A stretch of 22,257 nucleotides of DNA, taken from positions 1-22,257 of IMG/VR virus record IMGVR_UViG_3300008450_000514. The stretch is one strand, 5' to 3'. A program made the translations under genes and the position numbers. Source of the stretch: a virus. This document shows positions 15,095-21,631 of the stretch, in pieces (position 1 is the stretch's first letter; each line of letters starts with the position of its first letter). The notes under the pieces were generated by a model, which worked only from the letters and a program-made list of their open reading frames with translations, was not told where the DNA came from and made no database searches.

Positions 15095-15604
15095 TCAGTG
15101 CAGCACGGGCCGTGATGTCACAGTCTCACCAGATTTTACTTGTGGACTGCAACGCACAAAACGGATGACCACTTGTCCATTTGCAGTTTGAATATCACGT
15201 TCTGGCAAAAAGCCAAGAGAAACTAACCACTGATGGATCATCTCGTTCTCTGTCCAAACATCACAGGTTAGGCGCGGATGCAGCAGATTGTAGAAAGCCA
15301 TCAATTTGATTGAAGCTCTGGCAAAACTAATCCAGTGTTTCCGCATGTCTTTGCTAAACATGGCCCACATAAAGCCGTGATCTGGATCAATGCCAGTCAC
15401 CGCCAATGCCTGACCATCCTTCTCCACAGCATAGACCAGAGGATTGTGAACGATAGCCTCAAGTGATTCGAGAGGCGACCGCTCATAGAGTGTTTCAAAC
15501 TCTCTAAGGTTTTCTGAGCTAAGATTGGCTACGAAGGGTAGGATGTGGCGCTGTTCTAACGCCACAAGCCGTAGGCCACGCTCTTCAAGGAACGGCTTAG
15601 CCAT
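15095..15604 (-). CDS. T7 gp13-like (internal virion protein A type, GNAT-like fold) protein
   Basis: A 169-residue protein from the ATG at 15604 (MAKPFLEERGLRLVALEQRH). This start overlaps the scaffold stop as ATGGCTAA. The ATG 14 codons upstream has no SD and would overlap scaffold by 50 bp. Its second half resembles T7 gp13 in layout: LVYAVEKDGQALAVTGI, GFMWAMFSKDMRKHWISF, LTCDVWTENEMIHQWLVSLGF (T7: 'v..gN..HirfL...Ga.f'), then a final GQVVIRFVRC strand. T7 gp13 is needed for assembly but is not kept in the mature virion, and the fold resembles GNAT acetyltransferases without proven activity. Its place between scaffold and capsid, not after gp12, is unusual and suggests a morphogenesis role. 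Confidence 0.75.
   Translation of the reverse strand: MAKPFLEERGLRLVALEQRHILPFVANLSSENLREFETLYERSPLESLEAIVHNPLVYAVEKDGQALAVTGIDPDHGFMWAMFSKDMRKHWISFARASIKLMAFYNLLHPRLTCDVWTENEMIHQWLVSLGFLPERDIQTANGQVVIRFVRCSPQVKSGETVTSRPVLH
15150..15160 (-). promoter_or_regulatory. partial copy C of the 16-base element, upstream of the capsid gene
   Basis: The minus strand reads TTTGTGCGTTG followed by CAGTCC, identical over 11 bases to copy A (TTTGTGCGTTG-ATG-CAGCC) except for three missing bases and one substitution after it. It lies inside the 3' end of the gp13-like gene, 132 nt before the capsid ATG. In T7 the capsid gene also has its own promoter (phi10). It is partly constrained by coding (F-V-R-C), so it may be chance. 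Confidence 0.3.
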
Positions 15605-16352
15605 AGATTTTCTTGAACCCTGCATCGACCTTCTTGATGAAGTCATTGTCGCGCTTGGATGGGTTCCAGTAACGCTCGTCCCGCATCATCTCGCGCAGGT
15701 CCGCTTCGGAAGTGCCGCTTGCCGGATTCGCGCCTTGAGCAAAGCTACCATCCTTCATTGCGTCCATCATTACCTCAAGGGCAACAATGCCTTCTGCGCT
15801 TTCGCACAGACGCTCAATGGCAGGCAAAGTTTCTTTGGGGAAAAACTTGTTTGCAAACATTGACGCAGCTTCAATGCGTTGGTTTGCGCTGTCCCCTAGT
15901 TTCTTAACTTCTGCGCCCAAGTCCACAGGGCTTGGAAGCGAATCCATGTAGGTCTTGATGCCGCTTTCAAATTCATCCTGAGAGTATCCGTTCTCGAATG
16001 AGTGATCGGCCCACCACTTCAGCAACGGATTGTCGCCAATCTCAGACGAGTCAACGTAGTCTGGAAGGGCATACTCGCCAGCAGATGCAGGGCGATCTTT
16101 GTATGCCTCAGACTGAAGCTCCTCAATCACTTTCTTACGCAACTCTTCGTCGCGTGTGCCAAGCTTGCCCTCAAGCTCTTTGTAGGCTTTAGCCAAGTCT
16201 TCGGGAGACTTGTATTTCTCAGGGAGCCATTCGGGGCGCTGAGAAGAATCAGTTTGCTGTGGTGCAGCTTGAGTTACTGCGTCAGTGATCTGGCTATTCT
16301 GCGGTGCAGCAGTTGTATCCTGCGGTGCAGCGCCCAAGAGGGATTCGCTCAT
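15597..16352 (-). CDS. capsid assembly scaffolding protein
   Basis: A 251-residue acidic protein of the T7 gp9 type. The N-terminal 35 residues are Gln/Ala/Thr-rich and disordered. They are followed by the typical RPEWLPEKYKSPEDLAKAYKELEGKLG segment (residues about 39-65), charged helices, and a basic helical C-terminus (DNDFIKKVDAGFKKIYG), as expected for the capsid-binding end. It acts inside the procapsid and is normally lost on maturation. The ATG overlaps the stop of the Bbp19-like gene (ATGA). Its own stop overlaps the gp13-like start by 8 bases. Confidence 0.88.
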   Translation of the reverse strand: MSESLLGAAPQDTTAAPQNSQITDAVTQAAPQQTDSSQRPEWLPEKYKSPEDLAKAYKELEGKLGTRDEELRKKVIEELQSEAYKDRPASAGEYALPDYVDSSEIGDNPLLKWWADHSFENGYSQDEFESGIKTYMDSLPSPVDLGAEVKKLGDSANQRIEAASMFANKFFPKETLPAIERLCESAEGIVALEVMMDAMKDGSFAQGANPASGTSEADLREMMRDERYWNPSKRDNDFIKKVDAGFKKIYG

Positions 16353-16612
16353 TGTTTGCTCCTGTGTGCATGGGAAATGCGGCGCTCAAGAAGGCCGACG
16401 AGATAACGCTGCCCCTCTAAGTGCCGCAATTCTTCTGTGCTAATGCTGGGTCCACTGACCATTTCGATGGTCACTGAACGAAGATAGCGGAGAACTTCCT
16501 TTCCCGTGGGGGATGAGAAGACCTCCGCTATGTTCTGACTGATCTGTTTGTCCTGCTCGACTGATCGAGTCATGCCGTCTATGCCGATGTTAACCTTGGG
16601 CTGGTTGACCAA
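16349..16612 (-). CDS. Bbp19-like small phage protein
   Basis: An 87-residue protein between portal and scaffold. Residues 28-80 read like the Bbp19-like phage domain: AEVFSSPTGKEVLRYLRSVT, then a short loop, then LRHLEGQRYLVGLLERRI ('F.s..G..VL..L......f......h.EG.R.l...I...I'). Its function is unknown, and it is usually found beside head genes. The start is uncertain. TTG at 16612 has a good SD (GGAG, 6 nt spacing) and overlaps the portal end by 23 bp. The ATG at 16573 (74 aa) lies after the portal stop but has no clear SD and would remove only the non-conserved N-terminus. Confidence 0.72.
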   Translation of the reverse strand: MVNQPKVNIGIDGMTRSVEQDKQISQNIAEVFSSPTGKEVLRYLRSVTIEMVSGPSISTEELRHLEGQRYLVGLLERRISHAHRSKQ

Positions 16613-18128
16613 GTTGCGCTCCAGACTGTTGCTGCGCTAACTGCTGCGCCATTGCAGCTATCTGCTTACGCTGGTCTTCGTCGCGGATCAAGCTTTCTGG
16701 AACACCAAACTTCTTCGCCAAGTGAATAGCAGTCTTTTCGCCATCAATGAGAAGCTGCAACATCTCAGGGCCGAAGGTTCCACCAACAAGCTGCAAGTAG
16801 CGGGCGACATTCGAGATGTCTTGATTGGCTTGAGCTTGTGCCAGCGGAGACACCGAGCGAACTTTGACCTCGCGGCCATTAATCACTGGCATCTGAATGC
16901 GGCCCTGCTTCTTCAGGATATAGATCACGCGCTGAAGAACGGGCTGAACCAACTCAGCTTGCAGTCGGCCAAAGGCGGAACCGATGCGCCGCGAAAGGTC
17001 GGCCATGCGCTCAGCCACTTCCGTAGCCGTGGCAGGCGTCTTGTCTGGGTTGCCCAGCATATCGTTGTAAAGCGCCCGCTTAATGTTCAAGCGCATGTCG
17101 CTTAGGATAAGCTGGGCCACGTCAAACCGACCAGCAGCATTGATGGGCTGCAAGCCTTGGCTTCCCATGGCCTTGGGAATGATCGTGCCGGGAACCAAAC
17201 GGATTGTATCGGGGTTGATCACCCCATCGTCTTCCATTTGGTAGATACCGCTGATCGACATCTGAGCGTTTTCAAGGATCAACTCAATCGTCAGGTTCGT
17301 GGTCTTGATAGCAGAAAGAGCATTGAGAAGCGGGCCCCGGCCATAGACTTCACCAGCGCACTTTGACCAGCGGAAGCAAACAAACGGATTGGAGCCAACG
17401 CCCTTCATCTGTTTCTTATGCAAGACAGTCTGCGTCTCCATGCAGATTGCGTAGTGGTAGTAACCCTCTTCATTGCGAAGATCGTAGTCGCGGCACACCA
17501 CCTCAAGCACAGTGGTCGTGTCGTCGCCCTTCATGCGAGCCATAACCTTTTGGTCAAACGTCCCCTTGGGATAGAGGATTTCCAGATCAGCGTATCGAAC
17601 CTTCTTCCGCTCACGAAACACATGGTCGATGCGGTCATCAGGCCCAGTATCTAAGACGATGTGCGGCAACGGAACTGCTGAGAAGACGATAGGGTTAATT
17701 GAGTCCCCCTCTTCTACAGCCAAGACGCCAGTGCCAACCGCCAAATCCATGAACGACTCATGGACTTCTTGGTTAAAGTTGGAGCTTTGAAGGATTTCGA
17801 AGACATACTCAGTGACCGAATCAAGGTCGTTGTCTACTGAGTCGCGCTGATCTGGCGGAACCTCTGAGCCGGAAACAAGGTCGGCCCACCGCGCAAAGTT
17901 AGGCACAAGGCCGCTTTGCAGTCGGCTAGCAAACTCTTGCACACCAACCACGGCAGTCTCGTCAAAGATTCTATCGTCGCGGCGCTGACCAGCTTCCTCA
18001 TAGTAAAACGACTCGCGCTGAGGAAGCGCATACTCGTAGCACTCCTCAAACAACGGAACCCAGTTCTCCCGAAAAGCCTTGGCCTTTTGGTAGCGATCTA
18101 GATACTTCTTGGCCAAGGGGTCTTTCAT
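16590..18128 (-). CDS. portal (head-to-tail connecting) protein
   Basis: A 512-residue protein, close to T7 gp8 (536 aa), forming the dodecameric ring for DNA entry and tail attachment. Family features: KKYLDRYQKAKAFRENWVPLFEECYEYALP at the N-terminus, then DDRIFDETAVVGVQEFASRLQSGLVPNFARWADLVSG. The core has YHYAICMETQTVL, FVCFRWSKCAGEVYGRGPLLNALSAIKT, and TATEVAERMADLSRRIGSAFGRLQAELVQPVLQR, a hallmark of the head-tail connector family. The C-terminus is Gln-rich (MAQQLAQQQSG) and flexible. The ATG overlaps the previous stop (TAATG). Confidence 0.93.
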   Translation of the reverse strand: MKDPLAKKYLDRYQKAKAFRENWVPLFEECYEYALPQRESFYYEEAGQRRDDRIFDETAVVGVQEFASRLQSGLVPNFARWADLVSGSEVPPDQRDSVDNDLDSVTEYVFEILQSSNFNQEVHESFMDLAVGTGVLAVEEGDSINPIVFSAVPLPHIVLDTGPDDRIDHVFRERKKVRYADLEILYPKGTFDQKVMARMKGDDTTTVLEVVCRDYDLRNEEGYYHYAICMETQTVLHKKQMKGVGSNPFVCFRWSKCAGEVYGRGPLLNALSAIKTTNLTIELILENAQMSISGIYQMEDDGVINPDTIRLVPGTIIPKAMGSQGLQPINAAGRFDVAQLILSDMRLNIKRALYNDMLGNPDKTPATATEVAERMADLSRRIGSAFGRLQAELVQPVLQRVIYILKKQGRIQMPVINGREVKVRSVSPLAQAQANQDISNVARYLQLVGGTFGPEMLQLLIDGEKTAIHLAKKFGVPESLIRDEDQRKQIAAMAQQLAQQQSGAQLGQPAQG

Positions 18129-18367
18129 TATTCAAACCTGCTCAGGTAGCCAGCACCGCCGCCGGGAGATGTGAACAAGGAGCGACGACCAGAGCCGCCA
18201 CGTTTAGCAGCATTTGCTATCCGCATATCGAGTGCTGCGCCAATATCTTGCTTTTTTTGGACAGCTTTTTCTTGGATTGCTTCTTCTTTTGCAACTTCTG
18301 CTTCTACCTGTTGCTCAGCAGCAGCTTTATTCTCTTTGGGACTTGGTCCCGCGCTCTTGAAACACAT
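18128..18367 (-). CDS. small pre-portal protein, coiled coil with Gly-rich C-terminus
   Basis: A 79-residue protein. The N-terminus is MCFKSAGPSP. Residues about 12-45 are an Ala/Glu/Lys/Gln coiled coil (ENKAAAEQQVEAEVAKEEAI and onward). The C-terminus is basic and glycine-rich (RRSLFTSPGGGAGYLSRFE). Proteins with this two-part layout, especially the 'GRRSLFTSPGG.GYL.RF' end, often precede the portal gene in podoviruses. No function is established as far as I know. It is the first gene after an 81-bp gap with a terminator-like hairpin and the 16-base element, with an ideal SD AGGAGG 6-7 nt before the ATG. It overlaps the portal by TAATG, so it probably starts the head transcript. Confidence 0.78.
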   Translation of the reverse strand: MCFKSAGPSPKENKAAAEQQVEAEVAKEEAIQEKAVQKKQDIGAALDMRIANAAKRGGSGRRSLFTSPGGGAGYLSRFE

Positions 18368-18410
18368 GGTTGCCTCCTATGTTTCCCTTGGAAAAGCACA
18401 GATGCGCGAT

Positions 18411-18426
18411 TGCATCAATGCACAAA
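18411..18426 (-). promoter_or_regulatory. conserved 16-base element, copy B (candidate late promoter or operator)
   Basis: The minus strand reads TTTGTGCATTGATGCA in the gap between terminase large and the pre-portal gene, 43 nt before the ATG. It differs from copy A (3611-3626) at one base. TGCAT-TG-ATGCA inside it is a perfect 5+5 palindrome. Downstream, an AAGGGAAAC segment aligns without gaps to TAGGGCAAC at copy A. It overlaps the U-run of the hairpin at 18428-18446, a terminator-then-promoter arrangement. Confidence 0.5.
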
Positions 18427-18446
18427 ACAGCGAAGCAGCTTCGCTG
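18424..18446 (-). terminator. terminator-like hairpin after terminase large
   Basis: Just after the TAA of terminase large, the minus strand reads CAGCGAA-GCTGC-TTCGCTG followed by TTTTG: a perfect 7-bp stem, 5-nt loop and a run of four U. The stem is moderate in GC and the U-run short, so it may act as a leaky terminator or an mRNA 3' end, separating the packaging transcript from the head transcript. Confidence 0.5.
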
Positions 18447-18448
18447 AA

Positions 18449-19972
18449 TTACATTCTGGCCCAGAGTCCCTGCCTGCGCTTGGGCTTATCTTGCCGCTCA
18501 AACACGTTAAAGTCACGCTTTGCGACCGTAACCTGTGCTGGTTTTTGTGAGTTCATCAAGGCTCGTCCCTCGCCTGCGCCGAGAAGAAGATACTGCAAGG
18601 CGTCATGAACGTGGCTATACATGTTCTTGTCGGGCTTGTCGGCATACCGCTCTCCCGAAACCTCCATCCGCTTGTAGGAATAGCCACCCTCGAAGCCCTT
18701 GATGATGGTCGAACACCTGCGATCTATGAGAAACGCTGGCTTTCCCTCCACCATCTTAGTCAATTGGGACGCAACAGCCTCAATCCGCAGGTCTGGAGAG
18801 TTGGATGGAGCAGGAAATGCCCTCAGTCCAGCGCCACGAAGGATGTGGAACGGCGTGGATTCGTCTGTCTGCGCTCTGAAATCGCCAGCCGGATCACCAT
18901 AGATGATAGTTTCGCCCGCTGCCGCAAATCTAGTTGCCAGTTCGTTGCGTAGAACCTCAGCAAACCTGACAATCCCCATGTCAATTGCCACGATCTCAGA
19001 CTGGATGAGCCATCGGCCCCTGATCTTCTGACCAATCGCAGCCGCTGGCGTCAGACCAAAGTCCAATCCGACATAGACAGGAAGCCCCGCAGCAATCGGA
19101 ACCTCCTCTGTGGCAATGTGGGCCTCTGCCGCGAACATAGGATACACTGGTTTCCCATCCTGAATGGTGCCAAGGCGGTTCATCACATAGACATCAATCC
19201 AACTCTTGGTCTTGCCCTGAATTAGATTGGGGTAATAGCTCTGCATCATGTTCTTGCGGTTCTCAGCAAGAGCATTCGGGACATACTTGTCTACCGATCC
19301 CTCGTCGTCCCTTACCTCTGACATGCCGGGAGGCTGGGTGAAGAAGCGCCAGTTGTCTGGCTTCACCAGCATCTTGGCCTGCTCTCGCGGAATGTGGTCT
19401 GGAATCGGAACCTCGCCCGACATGATCGGCCACCAGTGATCCTCTTCCGGCGCGTTGGTATCTGCAATCACGCCAGTCCAGCTAGGGCCACCATCACGCA
19501 TAGAAGGGTAGCGACCGACACGCATGGTGCAGGCGTCAATAATGCTCTTGGGAATCTCTCTGGCCTCGTTGATCCAGATGCCCGTAAGTTCTAGTGACAG
19601 AAGCTTCTTCACATCTTCGGGTCGATCAAGGGCGAGGAAGATAACCTCAAGCTCCATGTCGCCCTTCTTGATGTTGTGCGTGTAAGGCACTGACCAAGTA
19701 AACTTGCCCCAGTCATTCTCTGGGAACCAGTCCAGCCAAGTCTTGATCGTCGTCGTTCTTAACTGTGGGTTTGTGTTTCGGATGATGGCCCATCGACTCT
19801 TGCGCTTACCATCCGGCCCCTTTGCCTGCATCAAGGCGCGACGAAACACCTCAACGCAACAGCCGACAGACTTGCCGCTGCCAACTGGACCCCTGATGCC
19901 ACGAAAAAAAGTATCGTCCTTCATGAACTGCTTTAGCACTTCACCATCAGGCTTATACTTGAAGTCGATCAT
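18449..19972 (-). CDS. terminase large subunit (packaging ATPase and nuclease)
   Basis: A 507-residue DNA packaging motor subunit. The ATPase domain has Walker A GPVGSGKS at residues 28-35 and a Walker B-like LTGIWINEARE with catalytic Glu136 (Asn precedes it where many terminases have Asp). The RNase H-like nuclease has Asp304 in VGLDFGL, Asp360 in IYGDPAG and Asp457 in HVHDALQYLL, the usual acidic set. The C-terminus is basic (RQDKPKRRQGLW), suiting portal or DNA contact. The ATG overlaps the preceding stop (ATGA) with SD AAAGGAC. It lies directly upstream of the portal cluster, unlike T7, where the terminases follow the tail fibre. Confidence 0.95.
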   Translation of the reverse strand: MIDFKYKPDGEVLKQFMKDDTFFRGIRGPVGSGKSVGCCVEVFRRALMQAKGPDGKRKSRWAIIRNTNPQLRTTTIKTWLDWFPENDWGKFTWSVPYTHNIKKGDMELEVIFLALDRPEDVKKLLSLELTGIWINEAREIPKSIIDACTMRVGRYPSMRDGGPSWTGVIADTNAPEEDHWWPIMSGEVPIPDHIPREQAKMLVKPDNWRFFTQPPGMSEVRDDEGSVDKYVPNALAENRKNMMQSYYPNLIQGKTKSWIDVYVMNRLGTIQDGKPVYPMFAAEAHIATEEVPIAAGLPVYVGLDFGLTPAAAIGQKIRGRWLIQSEIVAIDMGIVRFAEVLRNELATRFAAAGETIIYGDPAGDFRAQTDESTPFHILRGAGLRAFPAPSNSPDLRIEAVASQLTKMVEGKPAFLIDRRCSTIIKGFEGGYSYKRMEVSGERYADKPDKNMYSHVHDALQYLLLGAGEGRALMNSQKPAQVTVAKRDFNVFERQDKPKRRQGLWARM

Positions 19973-20157
19973 CGAAGTCCTTTGTCCACTCCAAAGCGGA
20001 TCATCTTCTCTGCAATCTCTGGCCCCAAGCTTTCAATCAGCTTGTCGCACTCTTTGTTGGTGGCGTGTTCCTTGGGGACATAAGCCAAATGAACCTTCCT
20101 CACTATGCCGCGAAGAAGGTCCAAGTCTTGTTTTCCGATTGTGCTGATGAAGCTCAC
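19969..20157 (-). CDS. small conserved-looking protein upstream of terminase large
   Basis: A 62-residue protein from GTG at 20157, which overlaps the preceding stop (GTGA). The sequence is helical: DLDLLRGIVRKVHLAYVPKE, then NKECDKLIESLGPEIAEKMI, then FGVDKGLR. It ends inside the terminase start (ATGA). I recognise no domain. The regular hydrophobic spacing and embedding between coupled genes support a real gene. Being directly before terminase large, it may help packaging, but this is only positional. Confidence 0.65.
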   Translation of the reverse strand: MSFISTIGKQDLDLLRGIVRKVHLAYVPKEHATNKECDKLIESLGPEIAEKMIRFGVDKGLR

Positions 20158-20315
20158 TTGCCCTTAGCCGCCATTTCTTGAAACTTGGTCTTGCCATACT
20201 TCTTGCGACCAATGCTTGCCGCCAAAGCCTTCGGGTCTTTCACACCTTTAGCTGCCAACTCCTTGGTCAACTTCTTAAAGCGACCACCGCCACCAAGCTT
20301 CATGTTATCAGCCAT
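20154..20315 (-). CDS. tiny basic Lys/Gly-rich protein, unknown function
   Basis: A 53-residue protein beginning MADNMKLGGGGRFKKLTKEL, continuing AAKGVKDPKALAASIGRKKY and ending GKTKFQEMAAKGK. SD AAGGAA lies about 8 nt before the ATG. The start overlaps the previous gene by 8 bases (ATGGCTGA) and the stop overlaps the next start (GTGA). The GxxxPxALAAxIGRKKYGKxKFxxMAAKG pattern recurs in small phage proteins near terminase genes, as I recall. The high positive charge suggests nucleic acid contact (inference). Confidence 0.7.
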   Translation of the reverse strand: MADNMKLGGGGRFKKLTKELAAKGVKDPKALAASIGRKKYGKTKFQEMAAKGK

Positions 20316-20559
20316 CTCGGTATTTCCTTACCTTGTCTGCGATTGTCTTGGGTTGCTTGCTCACCTGTTTGCCAGCCTTAGTCGCTTGCTTCTTAGCTGC
20401 GCTGGTTCTGGCATACTCTTCAGAGCTTAACGCCTGAATAGCCTTCTTGGGAAGATACCTCTCGCCCGTGGCATTAGGGCCTTGCGTAGAAGGTTTACCA
20501 CTCTTCGTGGTCCACTCCTGCTTCGTCCACGCAACCAAGGACTTCTGAGGCTTCTTCAT
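20308..20559 (-). CDS. small basic protein of the 'WTKQ-W-TKSGKPS...TGERYLP' type
   Basis: An 83-residue Lys-rich protein. Residues 5-48 hold a distinctive motif order: KSLVAWTKQEWTTKSGKPS, then NATGERYLPKKAIQALSSEEYA. A basic tail follows (KKQATKAGKQVSKQPKTIADKVRKYRDG). This pattern is widespread in aquatic phages as a small protein of unknown function. The ATG overlaps the previous stop (ATGA). The invariant Trp pair and the basic tail would suit DNA or RNA binding, but no activity is known to me. Confidence 0.78.
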   Translation of the reverse strand: MKKPQKSLVAWTKQEWTTKSGKPSTQGPNATGERYLPKKAIQALSSEEYARTSAAKKQATKAGKQVSKQPKTIADKVRKYRDG

Positions 20560-20702
20560 TTCTTCACCTTGGGTGGTGTGTGCGTCAGCTTCTGGCTCTT
20601 CGCAGTGTGCGTTGCGCCAGTCATGAGTTCCTTCCCGGTCTTGTGAACAGGACCAGTATAAACCTTGCCGCTTGCCAAGTAGTGCTTAGAAGACTTGCTC
20701 AT
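20556..20702 (-). CDS. tiny basic protein, unknown function
   Basis: This 48-residue gene runs between two ATGA overlaps, with its start on the previous stop and its stop on the next start. The protein begins MSKSSKHYLASGKVYTGPVH, continues KTGKELMTGATHTAKSQKLT and ends HTPPKVKK. It contains a (Y)xGxVHKTG(K)xxMTGxxHTxxSxxL segment rich in Lys, His, Gly and Thr. I do not recognise a named domain. The overlap with two plausible genes and the continuous frame support it as real. Basic charge is shared with its neighbours. Confidence 0.68.
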   Translation of the reverse strand: MSKSSKHYLASGKVYTGPVHKTGKELMTGATHTAKSQKLTHTPPKVKK

Positions 20703-20875
20703 GAAGTATACCCTCCACCTTTGGCCTTATACTGCTTTGCCAGCATCTGCGCTTTCCGCGCACTCCACTGACCGGGATTCCCACCCTTGTCTCCAGCCTT
20801 AATGCGCTGAAACAAACTCTTCCGCATTCCCGGTTTTGTATAGTTCCCAGCCTCATTGACCTTAGACTCAGCCAT
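20699..20875 (-). CDS. tiny basic protein with 'YTKPGMRKSLF...GQWSARKAQ' motif
   Basis: A 58-residue protein. The central motif is NYTKPGMRKSLFQRIKAGDK, then GGNPGQWSARKAQMLAKQYK, then AKGGGYTS. The 'YTkP.mR..L...Ik.g.kGG.pGQWSARKaQlLa..YK..GGGY' pattern recurs among small phage proteins of unknown function. The start overlaps the HNH gene's stop by 8 bases (ATGGCTGA) and the stop overlaps the next ATG (ATGA). Conserved W-S-A-R-K and the net positive charge suggest a defined fold that meets nucleic acid (inference). Confidence 0.75.
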   Translation of the reverse strand: MAESKVNEAGNYTKPGMRKSLFQRIKAGDKGGNPGQWSARKAQMLAKQYKAKGGGYTS

Positions 20876-21143
20876 TGTTCAGTTTCCCTGCGTTCTTGTT
20901 TCTGGCAATAGAACGATTGGCCGCTCTGGAAATCACTCGAAGGTTTTTCTTTGAGTTGTCGGTCGGGTTGCCATTCTTGTGGTCAACATCCTTCCCATCA
21001 TTCCGCTCAGCCTTGCCTTCTTTCTCCATCTCATAGCGGGCTTTCTTGCGCGCACGATTCGCAGCCATCCGCTTAGCAGACTTGTCGTATTTGCCCTCGC
21101 CACTCATAGAGTAGTCGCGCACATAGTTCTCATTGCTGGGCAT
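20868..21143 (-). CDS. HNH-type endonuclease-like protein
   Basis: A 91-residue protein. The C-terminal half has the HNH pattern KDVDHKNGNPTDNSKKNLRVISRAANRS (residues 51-78 in all): His55 after Asp52/Asp54, Asn59, Asn63 and Asn67 and a final Asn77, matching the 'DH.NGN..DNr..NLR......N' layout of phage HNH proteins. The N-terminal half is highly basic (KSAKRMAANRARKKARYEM). HNH proteins beside terminases in other phages assist DNA cleavage during packaging, while similar ones are homing endonucleases. Here the gene is tightly overlapped by both neighbours, which favours a resident packaging or DNA-processing role. The classic zinc-binding Cys pairs are absent. Confidence 0.82.
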   Translation of the reverse strand: MPSNENYVRDYSMSGEGKYDKSAKRMAANRARKKARYEMEKEGKAERNDGKDVDHKNGNPTDNSKKNLRVISRAANRSIARNKNAGKLNNG

Positions 21144-21318
21144 TCATCATCCCCATCGTCAGAAGAGAACGCCGCTCAGCACCAGTCCGAAACTTCTTAT
21201 AAGCCGGACCAGTCCGCTTGACAGGATCAGTAGTCAACGAAGGAAGCGGCGCAGGCTCAACCTTCATCTCGTTATAATAATCCTCAGCAGTCTTAACCTT
21301 GCCTCCGCCCATGCACAT
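21130..21318 (-). CDS. small MCMGGG-type phage protein
   Basis: A 62-residue protein from ATG at 21318, chosen because SD AAGGA lies 8 nt upstream and the start follows the previous stop by 4 bases. Upstream extension in the frame is not needed. It begins MCMGGGKVKTAEDYYNEMKV, continues EPAPLPSLTTDPVKRTGPAY and ends KKFRTGAERRSLLTMGMMNAQQ (split at residue 60). Proteins starting MC(M/F)GGG with a Pro-rich middle and 'RRSLL' end recur in podovirus head regions. The 'RRSL' end is shared with the pre-portal protein at 18128-18367, which may indicate a common role (inference). It overlaps the HNH start by 14 bp. Confidence 0.72.
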   Translation of the reverse strand: MCMGGGKVKTAEDYYNEMKVEPAPLPSLTTDPVKRTGPAYKKFRTGAERRSLLTMGMMNAQQ

Positions 21319-21322
21319 AGCG

Positions 21323-21631
21323 TCAATCCTTCTTAGCTTTGAGGCGACGACTAATGGCCCGCGCCTTGGCCTTGGCATCATCCTTACTACTAGCGCCCCA
21401 TGCCTTTAGGCTGAGAAGGAGGCGAGTCGGTCTTCCCTTCTCATCCTTCTCTGGACCCGGCATGTTACCCATCCGCGCCAAGAAACTAGCACGTCTAGGA
21501 TTATCCCCAGACTTAACAGGAGGCTTCAAGCTACCTCCAGTCTCGCGATTGTAAGAAGCCCTACCAGCAGCGTTCAAGCCACCCTCAGGATTCTTCCCCG
21601 CCTTCCTCTGCCACGCTGGTGTCTTTGCCAT
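21323..21631 (-). CDS. small basic protein of the 'PAWQRKAGKNPEGGLNAAGR' family
   Basis: A 102-residue protein. Key segments are TPAWQRKAGKNPEGGLNAAG, then SLKPPVKSGDNPRRASFLAR, then MGNMPGPEKDEKGRPTRLLL and SLKAWGASSKDDAKAKARAI. The order (P-x-x-Q-R-x-x-G-K-N-P-x-G-G-L-N; R-x-S-F-x-x-R-x-x-x-x-x-G-P; L-x-x-W-G; K-A-x-A-I) is a widespread phage family of unknown function (DUF6321 from memory, number not checked). The ATG at 21631 is preferred over the in-frame TTG at 21637. The 5' end overlaps the 42-aa gene by 47 bp. The many basic residues fit the charge of the whole cluster. Confidence 0.8.
   Translation of the reverse strand: MAKTPAWQRKAGKNPEGGLNAAGRASYNRETGGSLKPPVKSGDNPRRASFLARMGNMPGPEKDEKGRPTRLLLSLKAWGASSKDDAKAKARAISRRLKAKKD

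Noticed and set aside
15605-15646. Longer start for the gp13-like protein (14 extra residues)
   Set aside because: The upstream ATG lacks an SD and lies well inside scaffold. The MAKPF start fits the 8-base overlap style used throughout the cluster.
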